In this document: positions 28,001-37,374 of the stretch, piece by piece
Layout of the letters: every line of letters begins with the position of its first letter
How positions within the stretch are numbered: the stretch's first letter is position 1
The notes under the pieces: model-generated
Told to the model about the DNA's origin: nothing
What the model saw: the letters and a program-made list of their open reading frames with translations, nothing else
Databases searched by the model: none
From: Andalucia godoyi
Taxonomy: Eukaryota; Discoba; Jakobea; Jakobida; Andaluciidae
Assembly (NCBI GenBank): GCA_009859145.1
Contig: VRVR01000051.1
Span: forward strand, 69,549-133,548
Direction of reading: 5' to 3'
DNA length: 64,000 bases
Made by a program: the position numbers and the translations under genes

Positions 28001-28583
28001 TGTTTTTTTTTCCTTCTCTCCGCCCCGTGTATTCTATTAAACCTGCAAGCACTTGGATGACGGTGTGCGAGAAGGATGCACAAAAAGAAAAGAGAGGGAA
28101 AAGGACAGTCTACACGAGGTTAGAAAACAAACACAAGTACCAACTGTTAGAATGCAAAGAGCAAGATTACGAGGAAAGCAAAAGCAAAAAAAAAAAAAAA
28201 ATGAATGAATGAATGAAAGAGAAACCCAACGGGAAACAGACACGCGCAGACTGTTCATGCGTTTATTCTGCACGTCAAAACCAGGGGAAACCGACCCTGG
28301 AACAATAAGCCATGCCGAGAAAAGGCCGGCAACTCTCAAGTGAGTCAAAGTCGCGTAGAGTCGAGTTTTCCAGAAAGGTCGCAGTACGACCGACGATCAT
28401 CGGTGTGGCAAACCGTGTTGGCAGACTGGCCTGCATTCATTCCCTTTTTCCTGCTTTCCTTTTCATTTGGAGTTTTGTTTTATTTGTTGCTGTTGTTTTT
28501 AGTTGCTGTTTTTTTTTTAAATAAAAAATTCATTTGTGATTTTGTTCTTTGTTCTTTTTTATCAGCGAGTGCTTGTCAAAGAG
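28001..28583. promoter_or_regulatory. Bidirectional promoter region with possible 5' UTR intron for ERG28
   Basis: The acyltransferase gene leaves to the left and ERG28 to the right. The right part has a gtgagt at 28340 and a T-rich tract ending in tttttatcag at about 28565, i.e. donor-like and acceptor-like ends of a ~226-nt intron lying wholly in the ERG28 leader. The left part has a poly-A run followed by a short (tgaa)n tract around 28186-28217. Function is inferred from position only. Confidence 0.4.
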
Positions 28584-28979
28584 ATGCTAGACTTTCTGTA
28601 TGGTCTTCCTCCGCTGTCTGGGTGGTTGTTGTTCGTGGCGGCGATGGGCGGCTACGGCTGTTTGCAGGCGATGTTCACCTCCCAGCTGCGGACGAAGCAG
28701 TTCTCGCTGAAGCAGTCCCAAGTGACGCCGCTTGTGCACCACTCATTTGCAGCGTGGACGGCCGCCTCGACCGTTACGCGTCTGTCCTGTGCACTCGACA
28801 CGTACAACCGCTCGCTCTATCGCGCGACAATGGTCACGTTTGGCATCGCGTCTGCGTACTACATCTACCAGGTCTTCGTCCACAAGTCTGTTCCATTCAA
28901 ATTTGGTCTCCCCGCGTTTCTCATTGCAAACATCTCCCTTGTCTGGATGACCCACTCCTATGCCCACTACACTCAATAG
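28584..28979 (+). CDS. ERG28: ERG28-like sterol-biosynthesis scaffold (131 aa)
   Basis: Start is the ATG at 28584; the longer frame begins with GTG. Four hydrophobic segments fill the small protein. The middle matches the Erg28 family pattern: H-H-S-F-A-A-W-T-A-A-S-T-V-T-R-L, aligning with yeast S-x-R-T-F-G-T-W-T-x-x-S-x-x-I-R-F. The end has I-S-L-V-W-M. Erg28 is an ER membrane protein that tethers the C-4 demethylation enzymes (Erg25, Erg26, Erg27) into a complex. Length fits the family (about 130-150 residues). No other sterol gene is in the window. Confidence 0.85.
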   Translation: MLDFLYGLPPLSGWLLFVAAMGGYGCLQAMFTSQLRTKQFSLKQSQVTPLVHHSFAAWTAASTVTRLSCALDTYNRSLYRATMVTFGIASAYYIYQVFVHKSVPFKFGLPAFLIANISLVWMTHSYAHYTQ

Positions 28980-29160
28980 CCAGTGCGACGGTGCGATGAG
29001 CACTGCTTTATTCGTCCCGCCCACCAGACGTGCCGGGTTTTGGATCCGCTTTTTTCATTTCTCGCATCCAGTACTTGTATGCACCAAAGAAGAAGAAAAA
29101 TAATAATATGCAGTAATACTTGCGCAATGACCGGTGGAATAGTGCAGTCATTTATTCTTC

Positions 29161-29200
29161 CAATAATAATAACAACAACACCACCGCCACCACAACGTTA
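29161..29200. repeat. Compound aat/aac/acc trinucleotide repeat
   Basis: Successive aat, aac and cac/cgc triplets form a short compound microsatellite about 180 bp after ERG28. Confidence 0.85.
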
Positions 29201-29520
29201 AAATACCGTTGAAGGAAGTCCAGGGCGTTCTTTGCACGGTAACGTCCCTGCTGAACCAGATCTTGGCGCTTCTTCCACTTCAAGACCTGCGACCCGGATG
29301 CAGAAAAGCGTTGTGAAATGCTGTCTGTCTTCTCCCGTTCGCAAGCGACAGACGAGTTTTCGTGCGCCCTTTCTGCTTGACGGACGTTACCGTACGTCAC
29401 AAAGGCGAAAACAAGCAACATGCATGCACATATGTGAACAACAAGCAAATGAAATAAGAATCCGGATTTTTGTTCGCTGAGCAACCCAAGGCTCGAGGCT
29501 GTTTAGGTGGAATGCCCCAA

Positions 29521-29699
29521 ATTGTTCAGGCGCTATGCCGGATTGATCACGATTGGGATGATGCGCGCAACTTTTTTATGTCTTAAAAACGCCGGCAAGG
29601 CGTGTTGAAGCCTACCCTCTTCCCGTCCATGGCGACATGGCCTGGGTTGCAACATTTGATTACGGCATGACTAGCGATGGTCATGCATACGCAGTGTAA
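29521..29699 (+). pseudogene. Relic of TnpB/Fanzor nuclease C-terminus (copy 3)
   Basis: The frame reads C-R-I-D-H-D-W-D-D-A-R-N-F-F, aligning with C-T-I-D-R-D-W-N-G-A-R-N-I-Y of copy 2, and then stops. In a shifted frame the sequence continues R-V-E-A-Y-P-L-P-V-H, matching R-V-G-A-C-P-L-P-N-H of copy 2, and further on shares the gttgcaacatttgattacgg-type 3' end. Catalytic-type residues are mutated and the frame is broken. This is an old copy of the same element end, just upstream of DPY30. Confidence 0.65.
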
Positions 29700-29985
29700 G
29701 ATTGTCGGCGTACGTCATCTCCCGGTGGGTGTCGGACTCGGTTATATTACGACAGACGGAATATTTTTGTCAAAAAATGGGAAGCTGGAGCATCAATGCA
29801 TCAAGCCTGCCAAGTCAACGGAAACCGCCTCTCCTCCAGTTCCTTCTCAAAGCTATTTGTCTTTTGCTTGTTGTGGCTGGCTGCTGCCTAGTTTTTGGTT
29901 CCAGGTTTTCGAAAAGAACCGAAAGAAAAAGAAAATAGAGTAAATAGGTAGGTTGGAAGAAAAAGAGAGGTAAACGAGGTGAAAA

Positions 29986-30240
29986 ATGTCTGACGACTAT
30001 TCTGGATCGACAGCTGCGCCGACGGGCTTTGAAGATACTCCGGAAGGAATTGCTGCTGAAAAGGCCGCAATGGCCGCACAGAACAAGCTTAATGTCCAGG
30101 CGCTGCCGACCCGATCGTATCTCGAACAAACAGTGGTACCCATTCTACTCCAGGGGCTCGCTGCAATCAACCGTGAACGACCAGAAAATCCAATCGAATT
30201 TCTTGCGCAGTTCCTTTTGAAGAATAACCCAAAGAAGTAG
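29986..30240 (+). CDS. DPY30: DPY30 homologue, COMPASS core subunit (84 aa)
   Basis: ATG at 29986 in an a-rich context. The C-terminal half (~40-82) is a clear Dpy-30 motif: [19 protein letters not shown], then [18 protein letters not shown]. This motif forms the helical dimer that binds Ash2L/Bre2 in Set1/MLL COMPASS histone H3K4 methyltransferases; related dimers act in radial spokes. The N-terminal ~40 residues are disordered-looking. Length matches the family (~100 residues in animals). Nuclear location is inferred. Confidence 0.95.
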   Translation: MSDDYSGSTAAPTGFEDTPEGIAAEKAAMAAQNKLNVQALPTRSYLEQTVVPILLQGLAAINRERPENPIEFLAQFLLKNNPKK

Positions 30241-30304
30241 GCTAGCTTATCGTGTAAATAATCAAGTTGTCACAACAAGAATCACAGACAGGCAGACGGA
30301 AAAA

Positions 30305-30345
30305 AGAAGAACAACAACAACAATAACACCACCACCACCACCAAT
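30305..30345. repeat. Compound aac/acc trinucleotide repeat
   Basis: Short runs of aac followed by acc triplets lie in the 208-bp convergent spacer between DPY30 and the next minus-strand gene. Confidence 0.85.
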
Positions 30346-30448
30346 AGCCTTGAAAAAACGAAAAAATGTTCGTTTTACCTGCTTCATAAATTACAGAATG
30401 CTCACGATGCCAGTGACGGTAATGGTTGATAGCTGATAGCTGACATCT

Positions 30449-33400
30449 CTAGGAATCCAACGTGCGACAAACTCGACGAAGGTGTGCGGATACCAAACGA
30501 AGGAAAAGACACGCGCTCAAGAAAGGATGAGAAGTATGGTCCGGAGACAACCGAGAAGGACGAGAAAGATCGATCCAGCCGTCTCTCCGAGCACGTTCTT
30601 CAATCTGCTGTCGCTCCATGTGCTGGAAAGCGGACAGGTAGACGTAGAAAAGGACGCGAGTCGCCACCGACCCAAGACAAGACGAGCTGAAGAGACAGTT
30701 GTGCGCAAGGAGACGGACCGCGTGAAGAGCAAATGGAATCAGACTGCCCTTTCGGTCCATGAGTTTCAAAAGAACAAAACTGTGCGAATCCAGATAGTGT
30801 CGCTGTCCTTGGGAACGGTACAACGGAAGCGCCGCAGACGAAATAATGTACAAGTCGTGGAAAAACATGATGTGACGGTCGAGCCCGAGGGCGATATCCA
30901 GGGAAGTAAGGTATCGAATTCCAACAGACGAAAACTGCGATGCGTAGAATGAGACCGCAGTTTGAAACGCGACAGCAACATCTGGAAAGCTACGAACAGA
31001 CAGGGAAATGGTAAAGGGAAGTAGAGGCACGGGAAGTTCGTAGATGGAAAGCAAGGGAGACCATATGCGGAACGAAAAGAAGCGAGACGGATCATACCAA
31101 GAGAGACGGACATCGACAGGCTCAATGGAAAACGAAAACGTAAGAGGACCAGGCAATCCAGAAAGTGGCCAACGAGAAACGGAAGACTGTGTGCTTGGAA
31201 ACAAGAGAAACGAGTCGATTTCTGCGTTGATCAGTCCAACTGATCGTCTCAGTACGTGCAATGCGGACTCATCCAAACGCACATGGACAACGGCGTCTGT
31301 CTGCACTTCAGCCTCGAGAAAACCCGCCACTACATTCGTCACATCCTCACCTTCAGAAGAGGAACGTCGATCAAATCGCAGTCGACAACACACAAAGCCA
31401 GTTTCAAGGACCACAGGGTACGAGACAGCGGTCGAACAAGATGATGGAACCTCACACTTCAGTTGCTGCATCTCCACGCGGAAATCGTGAGGCGACAACA
31501 ATGAAATGACTAGACGATCAGCGCGAACCACCAGCAAATCGCCAATCCCCATTTGAAACTCCGTCACCACATATTGCGAAACGCTCTCGAACAGCACCGC
31601 GGCTGAAAACGCAAAAACACTCGGGCCAACCTCAATGCGAAGCGAAATCCAACACGATGACGGCATCGTAGGGGCACCTTGAGTCACGTGCTCAACGTCA
31701 GATCGCATGGGAACGAGGATAGTCCATGGAAACGATGCTACCAACGGGATAATCGGACGAAGTACTGCCAAACTGCCAACCACCTGCAGCGAACGGTCGT
31801 TCAAGGAGAGTTGAAAAGCCTTGCCATCAGCGCTCAAGTCGTGGATCAATACTGCTACGGATTCCCATCCATTGCTGACATCCCATCGAAGCCGTCGAAC
31901 TTGACCATCCACAGTTACTACCAGTTCGGCTGCACAAGCAGCTGTCCAAACACAGCGGTCGACATGGAAGGAGTCACCCAGTGAGATGGTGCGACCCTCC
32001 ACTGAAAGAACAAGGCGTCTTGACTCTATAATGACTACCCATGCTTCATATTCCATAAATGCATCCCACAGAACAATCAGAGACGCAGATGGCTGGCGCA
32101 GAATTGAAATTTGCAACATAAGACGTTGATCCAGTGCATAATCCTCGGATACCTTTGCAAGTTGGTGCGCAGTGGCAACCCCAACGCACGGGACAAGAAC
32201 GTCAGCTATTTTGCACATCGCAAACAACGACGCGGCATAGGAGCCCTCTAAATGTTGAAAATACGATCCCAATTTCAGCAGCACATCCCCTTCTCTGGAA
32301 GAACAATGCAACCCGCCGCAGGCGACAGAAACCGTGTACCACCCCAAACTGTCCCATCTGGAACCGCGAATCACCAAGTATTCAAGACTGAAATGACGCA
32401 ACGCTGCCTCGACATCACCTCCAGTGGCATTGATGGATGCCAAACGGACAGAAATCACCGACGAAACGGAATTTGGCTTAGCAACAGACACTTGAATGTC
32501 TGAACAATGCACGACATTGGTGATCACCCCGTTCTCGACGAGAATTTGAAACGGTGCTGGAACTAGCGCCGGATCTTCCGAACTGGAAGAATCGCGTTGA
32601 GGAGCTTGGCTGCCAATGCGGAACAACGCCCAATCACTCATGATTGCAAATTCCTGCACAATCGAAGAAAGGACATGAAGCACTTCGCAAGTATCAAACA
32701 AGCCCATCCAAAATTCATCAGAGGTGAAGTTGACCGCCGCATGACGTAGCGAAAAGCGCTGTGAGCTCCCTTCCCCGTGCGAAAGACAGAGGAAATGGGG
32801 GACATGCCGGTGATTGTGCTCAACAGATGCATGAAGTGCCTCAATCTTGCAATCTGAAATTTTCAGTGGACTGGAAACATGGGACGTGCACAGGCAGCAA
32901 GCGTTCACAAGGCGAATGCGAAGGACATTCTGATCATCCTGCTTCAGAATGTCTGAACTGTGAAGATCGAATTCTGCATTGCATATCCTTAGCAGAACAG
33001 ATCGGACAAAACGCGGAGTATTTCCTTCAGTCCTGGCTGTTCCTTTTCGCAACAATTCTTCTAAACAGAGAGTGTCTGTATGAACACGGACAACGTCACA
33101 AGACATTTCTAGGCCCCTGTCCACGACTAGAGAAGCAAGCACCTGCCGCTTGAGACTGTTCTGACGCAGTAACAGTAATGCGGAAAAGAACGAGGGCTGA
33201 ACGGAATGTCCATCTCTGACACCTATGGATGATATGAAGTTGGCGGTCCCGATGGAAATATGGCAAATGCGGCCTGTTAGCGAAAATCCAATCCAGACAT
33301 TATCCAATGAAATGTCAAATCTACGCGGTTGCAATCCAAGACTTGTGAAGGAGTCCGAGGGGATGTGAAAAAAGTGACGTCTGAAACCATCCCCGTCGAC

Positions 33401-33604
33401 AAGCAAATCGAGCACAGCTGACGGGATCTTGATCCAAATACATGGCTTTGACTTGCCTCTGAGAGCCAATCCGACAATCACGAGAACACTGAACGCAGCG
33501 AAAAACCACACGGCTACTGCGAAGGGAGACAGAGAAAAGAAGGGGAAGTCGCAGCAACCGACACCAAGCAACAACCAGAAAAACACAATCACAGCAACCA
33601 ACAT
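30449..33604 (-). CDS. Large membrane-anchored beta-rich protein (1051 aa), function unknown
   Basis: Start taken at the ATG at 33604; the frame opens further only to a GTG. The N-terminus has two hydrophobic segments (about 1-18 and 30-52). The remaining ~1000 residues are dominated by alternating hydrophobic/polar beta-strand patterns with few charged clusters and no catalytic motif I recognise. The layout of an N-terminal membrane anchor plus a long beta-groove-like body resembles bridge-like lipid-transfer proteins (Csf1, Hobbit/KIAA0100, tweek). However, it is much shorter than those and I see no diagnostic chorein motif, so this is only a hypothesis. A Leu-rich hydrophobic segment and a basic tail end the protein. 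It faces the GYF-domain gene across a divergent spacer. Confidence 0.75.
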   Translation of the reverse strand: MLVAVIVFFWLLLGVGCCDFPFFSLSPFAVAVWFFAAFSVLVIVGLALRGKSKPCIWIKIPSAVLDLLVDGDGFRRHFFHIPSDSFTSLGLQPRRFDISLDNVWIGFSLTGRICHISIGTANFISSIGVRDGHSVQPSFFSALLLLRQNSLKRQVLASLVVDRGLEMSCDVVRVHTDTLCLEELLRKGTARTEGNTPRFVRSVLLRICNAEFDLHSSDILKQDDQNVLRIRLVNACCLCTSHVSSPLKISDCKIEALHASVEHNHRHVPHFLCLSHGEGSSQRFSLRHAAVNFTSDEFWMGLFDTCEVLHVLSSIVQEFAIMSDWALFRIGSQAPQRDSSSSEDPALVPAPFQILVENGVITNVVHCSDIQVSVAKPNSVSSVISVRLASINATGGDVEAALRHFSLEYLVIRGSRWDSLGWYTVSVACGGLHCSSREGDVLLKLGSYFQHLEGSYAASLFAMCKIADVLVPCVGVATAHQLAKVSEDYALDQRLMLQISILRQPSASLIVLWDAFMEYEAWVVIIESRRLVLSVEGRTISLGDSFHVDRCVWTAACAAELVVTVDGQVRRLRWDVSNGWESVAVLIHDLSADGKAFQLSLNDRSLQVVGSLAVLRPIIPLVASFPWTILVPMRSDVEHVTQGAPTMPSSCWISLRIEVGPSVFAFSAAVLFESVSQYVVTEFQMGIGDLLVVRADRLVISLLSPHDFRVEMQQLKCEVPSSCSTAVSYPVVLETGFVCCRLRFDRRSSSEGEDVTNVVAGFLEAEVQTDAVVHVRLDESALHVLRRSVGLINAEIDSFLLFPSTQSSVSRWPLSGLPGPLTFSFSIEPVDVRLSWYDPSRFFSFRIWSPLLSIYELPVPLLPFTISLSVRSFPDVAVAFQTAVSFYASQFSSVGIRYLTSLDIALGLDRHIMFFHDLYIISSAALPLYRSQGQRHYLDSHSFVLLKLMDRKGSLIPFALHAVRLLAHNCLFSSSCLGSVATRVLFYVYLSAFQHMERQQIEERARRDGWIDLSRPSRLSPDHTSHPFLSACLFLRLVSAHLRRVCRTLDS

Positions 33605-34180
33605 CTCGGAATTCACCCAGCAAGTAAACTACTGCTGTTTGAAGAAGAAGAAGAACAAACAACAATACAACTCTATATGCATATATAGGTGTGTATGTAA
33701 ATACGAGATCCGATCCAAAGCGATTATTGCACGTGCATTTCTAAAAACAAAGGATTACGCTCCCGACATGAAGGATCGCAAGCAGAATGCAGGACCTGGC
33801 AAAACAACAAACGAAACGCATGCACAGTGGCTGACAGCAATTTTTCACAAAAACGCAGACGTAGAAAACACGCGCAGCACCAATAATACTACGCGGGAAA
33901 AGAAAATGGCAAGACTAGGGTTTTCTCGCCTCATTCTCCGGGAAAATTCGGGAATTCGAAAAGGGAAAAAAACACTTTGGAGAAAACCCTAAGAGTGACT
34001 CAACTTGAGAGAGAGGTGATGATCTCGCGCTGGGGCGGTCTGCAGTCCTTCTTTTGTTTTCTATATCTTCTTCTTGATCTTTGTTCTTGTTCTTAAGCTT
34101 TGATACTGGCTCATTTGGTTGTGAGATATTTTTTTGTGCTTGTTTCACGATTGAGCACCCTTTCGCTTGGTTGAGATTAG
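33605..34180. promoter_or_regulatory. Divergent promoter region
   Basis: The 576-bp spacer lies between two divergently transcribed genes. It is A-rich on the left and pyrimidine-rich (ctt/tct tracts) just before the GYF gene. No convincing coding frame or RNA gene was found; promoter function is inferred from position. Confidence 0.4.
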
Positions 34181-37100
34181 ATGTCGGCTTCGTACACTCG
34201 CGAGCAGATTCTGGCGCTCTTTCGGCCCAACGAAGAGATTCCCAGCGAAATGAAGACTCTCAATTCGGCTGCGGTTTGCTTGGAGACGCAGTTCCCGGTT
34301 GCGTTTTCTGCACGGCCGAATTACGGTGAGCTCCTCAGCTCGTCCAGCTCAAGTACCTCTAGGCCAGATCGTGAGAAAAAGAATGAATGGAGAAGCAGTG
34401 CACCGTCTGCATTTTCTTCTTCTTCTTCTTCTTCTTCTTCTTCTTCTTCTTCGTCTTCTTCTGCTGCTGCTGCTGCCGCTGGCTCTGGCCCTCTCTCTTA
34501 CGGACGTGGTGATCGAAGTTCTCTGTTCGATGGCCGCGAAAGATCGTCTCGCGAGCGTTCTGCAGGGCCTTCCAGCTTTGGCCGAGGAGCCCGAATTGAG
34601 CGTGCGCAACAACCTTCTCACACTAGCACTGGACCGTCGAACGTGTCTGTTCCTACTGGAAATGGGCAGGACCCCGTGGCAGTTCTGGGTGGAAAGCAAT
34701 CGTCTCCATCTGCACCTGTCGCACCTGCTGCACCTGCTCCCGACTCTGCTTTGTCTGGCAATTTGCGGAATGCGTTGAATGTTGGCGAAGATCCGTTGAT
34801 GACTGCAGCAATGGCCCCAGCCTCTGGGACGGTAAATGCTGATGATCGTGTGTGGCTGTACGTTGTCCGAGAAGGAGAAGAATGTGGTCCTGCAACGTTA
34901 ACGGAACTGCGGAGCTGGGTTGATCTCGGTGTTGTGGATGAAAATATGCCTGTTGCGCATGTGGATGAAGATCCAAAGAACTGGATAAAGGCTCGTCTTT
35001 TGCTGGATGGTTTTGGAAGAGTTCCTGCAAAAAGCAGTGGTGATGATGTCTTGGTCGCTGCCCAAGAACCTGTCGTGTCCTCTGTGTCACATCTCCAAAT
35101 GAGCGGTCATGGAGGCCCGAGTGGTTTACAGCACACAGGATATGGTCCTGCCTTTGGTTTTGGACATCCGTCTTCTTACGGGATGCATATGCATCCACAG
35201 CAGCTCAGTCATTTGTCGCACCAGACGCCGCAACAGCAGCCGCCTTTGCTTGCTGGACATCCGCTCTCCATGCAGGCACCCAGTGGTGTGCCGTCCGGAT
35301 TGATGCCGTGGTCGCAAATGCCACATCTGCATCGCCAGTTTCCGCAGCAGCACCATCAACAGCACCATCAACAGCATGCTCCAATGCATGGGCAACATCC
35401 AATGTACATGTATCAACAAGACATGTACATGTCAGGTTTGGGATCCCCAGTGGTCCAATCGCCTCACTTGCTCCAACAACCTCCGATGCAGATGTCCCGA
35501 ATTCCCCAGCCGGTTCCTGAGCGCTTTGCATCCGCCACGACCTCCTCTCCGATTTCTATTCCGTTTTCTTCTGCTTCGTCGGAATCTTCCTTTTTTGGGC
35601 CCCCTCCCACGGCGAACCAGATGGTGGTTCTTGAGGAATTTTCTTCTTCTCAAGTCTTTGACACGGAAGACCTCTCTACAGAGGATTCTGCCCAGTATGC
35701 CTCTGTTTGTGCTGGCCGCAGTGCTTCAGCTTCACATGCGGCGAATGTTTCTACTGAGCCCGTTTCCACGCAACTGTCGGGTTCGGATGCGAGCATCAAA
35801 TCTGCAAAACCAGAAGAGAAGGCTGTTGACAAGTTTGAAAAGAGTGAAAAGAAAGCCGCAAAAGCGGACAGGAAAAGAAAAGAAGAAGTCGCTGTTGTTT
35901 CTTCATCTGGTCTGCCAGTTGCTGCTTTGAAGAGTGCGCCTCAGACAACTCCTGTCCCCCGCGCGTCGACACAGGGAATGCAAGAGAACCCAAAGGACGT
36001 TGTGTCTGTTCCTGCCCCGTCTTCCCACTTTTCCTTGCCAATCACTGTCATTGCTCCTACTATCCGTCCTGAGAAGGATCTGGAGCAGATCATGAAAGAA
36101 CAACAGTCTGACCGTGAAAAGTCGAAGAAGATCGCAAGCGTTGAGTCGGCTACTTCGGCTTCTTCAAAGGATGAACTTTTGGCGAAGAAGTGGTCTGTGG
36201 ACAAGAATGTCTCGCAGTCCAAATCATTCGCAGAAATTCAGGCCGAGGAGGCTCAGAAAACGTCCGCTACTCAGCAACCGCCGTCTTCTGGTTCTTTGAA
36301 AAACGTTCGTGGAAAGTCAAAGAATGCGACGAACGTTACTGCACAGATTTTCTCTGCGCCGGTTGATGAGAAGTCGAAGCCCGTTTGGAGCTCACCTGTT
36401 CCTGCATCAAGCTCCGCTGCGTCGTCATCACGGGTTGAAGGAGATGATTTCTGGGCTTCAGTCGACGAGGCTCCAGAGGCTGCAGTTGAGGCGGAGGTTG
36501 CTGGAGACTTCCCGAGTCTTAATGCGGCGATGCGAGCCCCCAAGCCCACGATCTCTTTCGCCTCTCTAGCACAAGCATTATCAACTGCAGAGAAACGCCC
36601 TGATGGAAAGACGGATCTTCCGAAATCAACGTCGCATGTTGTTTCTGTCACGTCGGTTGCCCCACTTGCGACTTTGACCGCTGTCGGAAACCCTGCTCCT
36701 CCTCGTGTGCCAGTCGCGATGACTTCAGCGCCCGCATCTACTGCTGTCCCTCCAGTTCCTGTTTCTGCTCCTGTCTCTGCTCCTGTCTCTGCGTCAACAA
36801 GCATTCCGCAACCTACGTCCATTCCGGCTCCTGTATCGGCGACTTCTCAGCCAAAGCCATCCCAGCAAGGTAATGCGAAAGGATCTGTTTCTCAGAAGAT
36901 CATCAAATCTGAACTTTCGCAGTGGATTCGTGGGCAGTATAATAAGCTGTACAAGTCGTACGGAAATCAGCTTCCTGCCTTTGACGAAGTCTTCCAGATG
37001 TGCGAGTTTATTGCGTCTTCTGTCGAGGACGCTTCTTCTATGGCCGACTTGATTGTCGATTCTCTTGGTATCGCGGGTTCGCAAACCCGGTCGTTTGCAG

Positions 37101-37273
37101 ACGAGTTCGTTGATCAGATTTTAATGGAGCGGGAAGCAGTTGTTGTGCCTGGAAATGCCAGCGCAGGCGGCGTGGGGAGCGTGGATGTTAAAGGGCTTTC
37201 GAAGTCTGCACGCAAACGTGCTCGCCGAAAGTTTCGCGTCGCTGGTGAAGGCAGCGATGATGACGGGAATTGA
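34181..37273 (+). CDS. GIGYF: GIGYF-like GYF-domain translational regulator (1030 aa)
   Basis: ATG at 34181. Residues 5-11, Y-T-R-E-Q-I-L, resemble the Y-x4-L-phi motif by which GIGYF/4E-T proteins bind eIF4E-family proteins. A poly-Ser tract encoded by (ttc)n lies at ~77-95. A GYF domain at ~223-277 begins W-L-Y-V-V-R-E-G-E-E-C-G-P-A-T and contains the W-V-D-L-G-V-V core that binds proline-rich peptides. Gln/His/Met/Pro-rich sequence follows. A Lys/Glu-rich helical stretch near 620-670 is like the central helix of GIGYF proteins. A structured C-terminal segment at ~905-985 has L-S-Q-W-I-R-G-Q-Y-N-K-L and D-E-V-F-Q-M-C-E-F. GIGYF proteins recruit 4EHP and CCR4-NOT to repress mRNAs. Family assignment is good; partners are inferred. 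Confidence 0.85.
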   Translation: MSASYTREQILALFRPNEEIPSEMKTLNSAAVCLETQFPVAFSARPNYGELLSSSSSSTSRPDREKKNEWRSSAPSAFSSSSSSSSSSSSSSSSAAAAAAGSGPLSYGRGDRSSLFDGRERSSRERSAGPSSFGRGARIERAQQPSHTSTGPSNVSVPTGNGQDPVAVLGGKQSSPSAPVAPAAPAPDSALSGNLRNALNVGEDPLMTAAMAPASGTVNADDRVWLYVVREGEECGPATLTELRSWVDLGVVDENMPVAHVDEDPKNWIKARLLLDGFGRVPAKSSGDDVLVAAQEPVVSSVSHLQMSGHGGPSGLQHTGYGPAFGFGHPSSYGMHMHPQQLSHLSHQTPQQQPPLLAGHPLSMQAPSGVPSGLMPWSQMPHLHRQFPQQHHQQHHQQHAPMHGQHPMYMYQQDMYMSGLGSPVVQSPHLLQQPPMQMSRIPQPVPERFASATTSSPISIPFSSASSESSFFGPPPTANQMVVLEEFSSSQVFDTEDLSTEDSAQYASVCAGRSASASHAANVSTEPVSTQLSGSDASIKSAKPEEKAVDKFEKSEKKAAKADRKRKEEVAVVSSSGLPVAALKSAPQTTPVPRASTQGMQENPKDVVSVPAPSSHFSLPITVIAPTIRPEKDLEQIMKEQQSDREKSKKIASVESATSASSKDELLAKKWSVDKNVSQSKSFAEIQAEEAQKTSATQQPPSSGSLKNVRGKSKNATNVTAQIFSAPVDEKSKPVWSSPVPASSSAASSSRVEGDDFWASVDEAPEAAVEAEVAGDFPSLNAAMRAPKPTISFASLAQALSTAEKRPDGKTDLPKSTSHVVSVTSVAPLATLTAVGNPAPPRVPVAMTSAPASTAVPPVPVSAPVSAPVSASTSIPQPTSIPAPVSATSQPKPSQQGNAKGSVSQKIIKSELSQWIRGQYNKLYKSYGNQLPAFDEVFQMCEFIASSVEDASSMADLIVDSLGIAGSQTRSFADEFVDQILMEREAVVVPGNASAGGVGSVDVKGLSKSARKRARRKFRVAGEGSDDDGN
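34412..34455. repeat. Coding (ttc)n array
   Basis: About 13 copies of ttc/tcg within the GYF gene, read in the tct phase as poly-Ser. It is an in-frame microsatellite. Confidence 0.9.
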
Positions 37274-37374
37274 TCAATGCCTCGTTGATGCACATAAAAG
37301 CTTTTCATGTTGCATGTTCTTTTTTTTATTATTTTTTTAATTAGTATAAAATTTGCCTTGATTATTTACACACA

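Larger units (their letters stand above)
28980..29985. other. Spacer between ERG28 and DPY30 with relic and repeats
   Basis: The spacer holds a trinucleotide-rich tract at 29161-29200 and the Fanzor relic at 29521-29699. A minus-strand ATG frame at 29152-29421 (89 codons, hydrophobic at both ends) overlaps the simple repeat. Its C-terminal hydrophobic run is encoded by that repeat, so I do not treat it as a gene. No RNA gene was seen. Confidence 0.45.

Noticed and set aside
29152-29421. Minus-strand 89-codon ATG frame with hydrophobic ends
   Set aside because: Its C-terminal hydrophobic stretch is encoded by a simple repeat and no family resemblance is visible.
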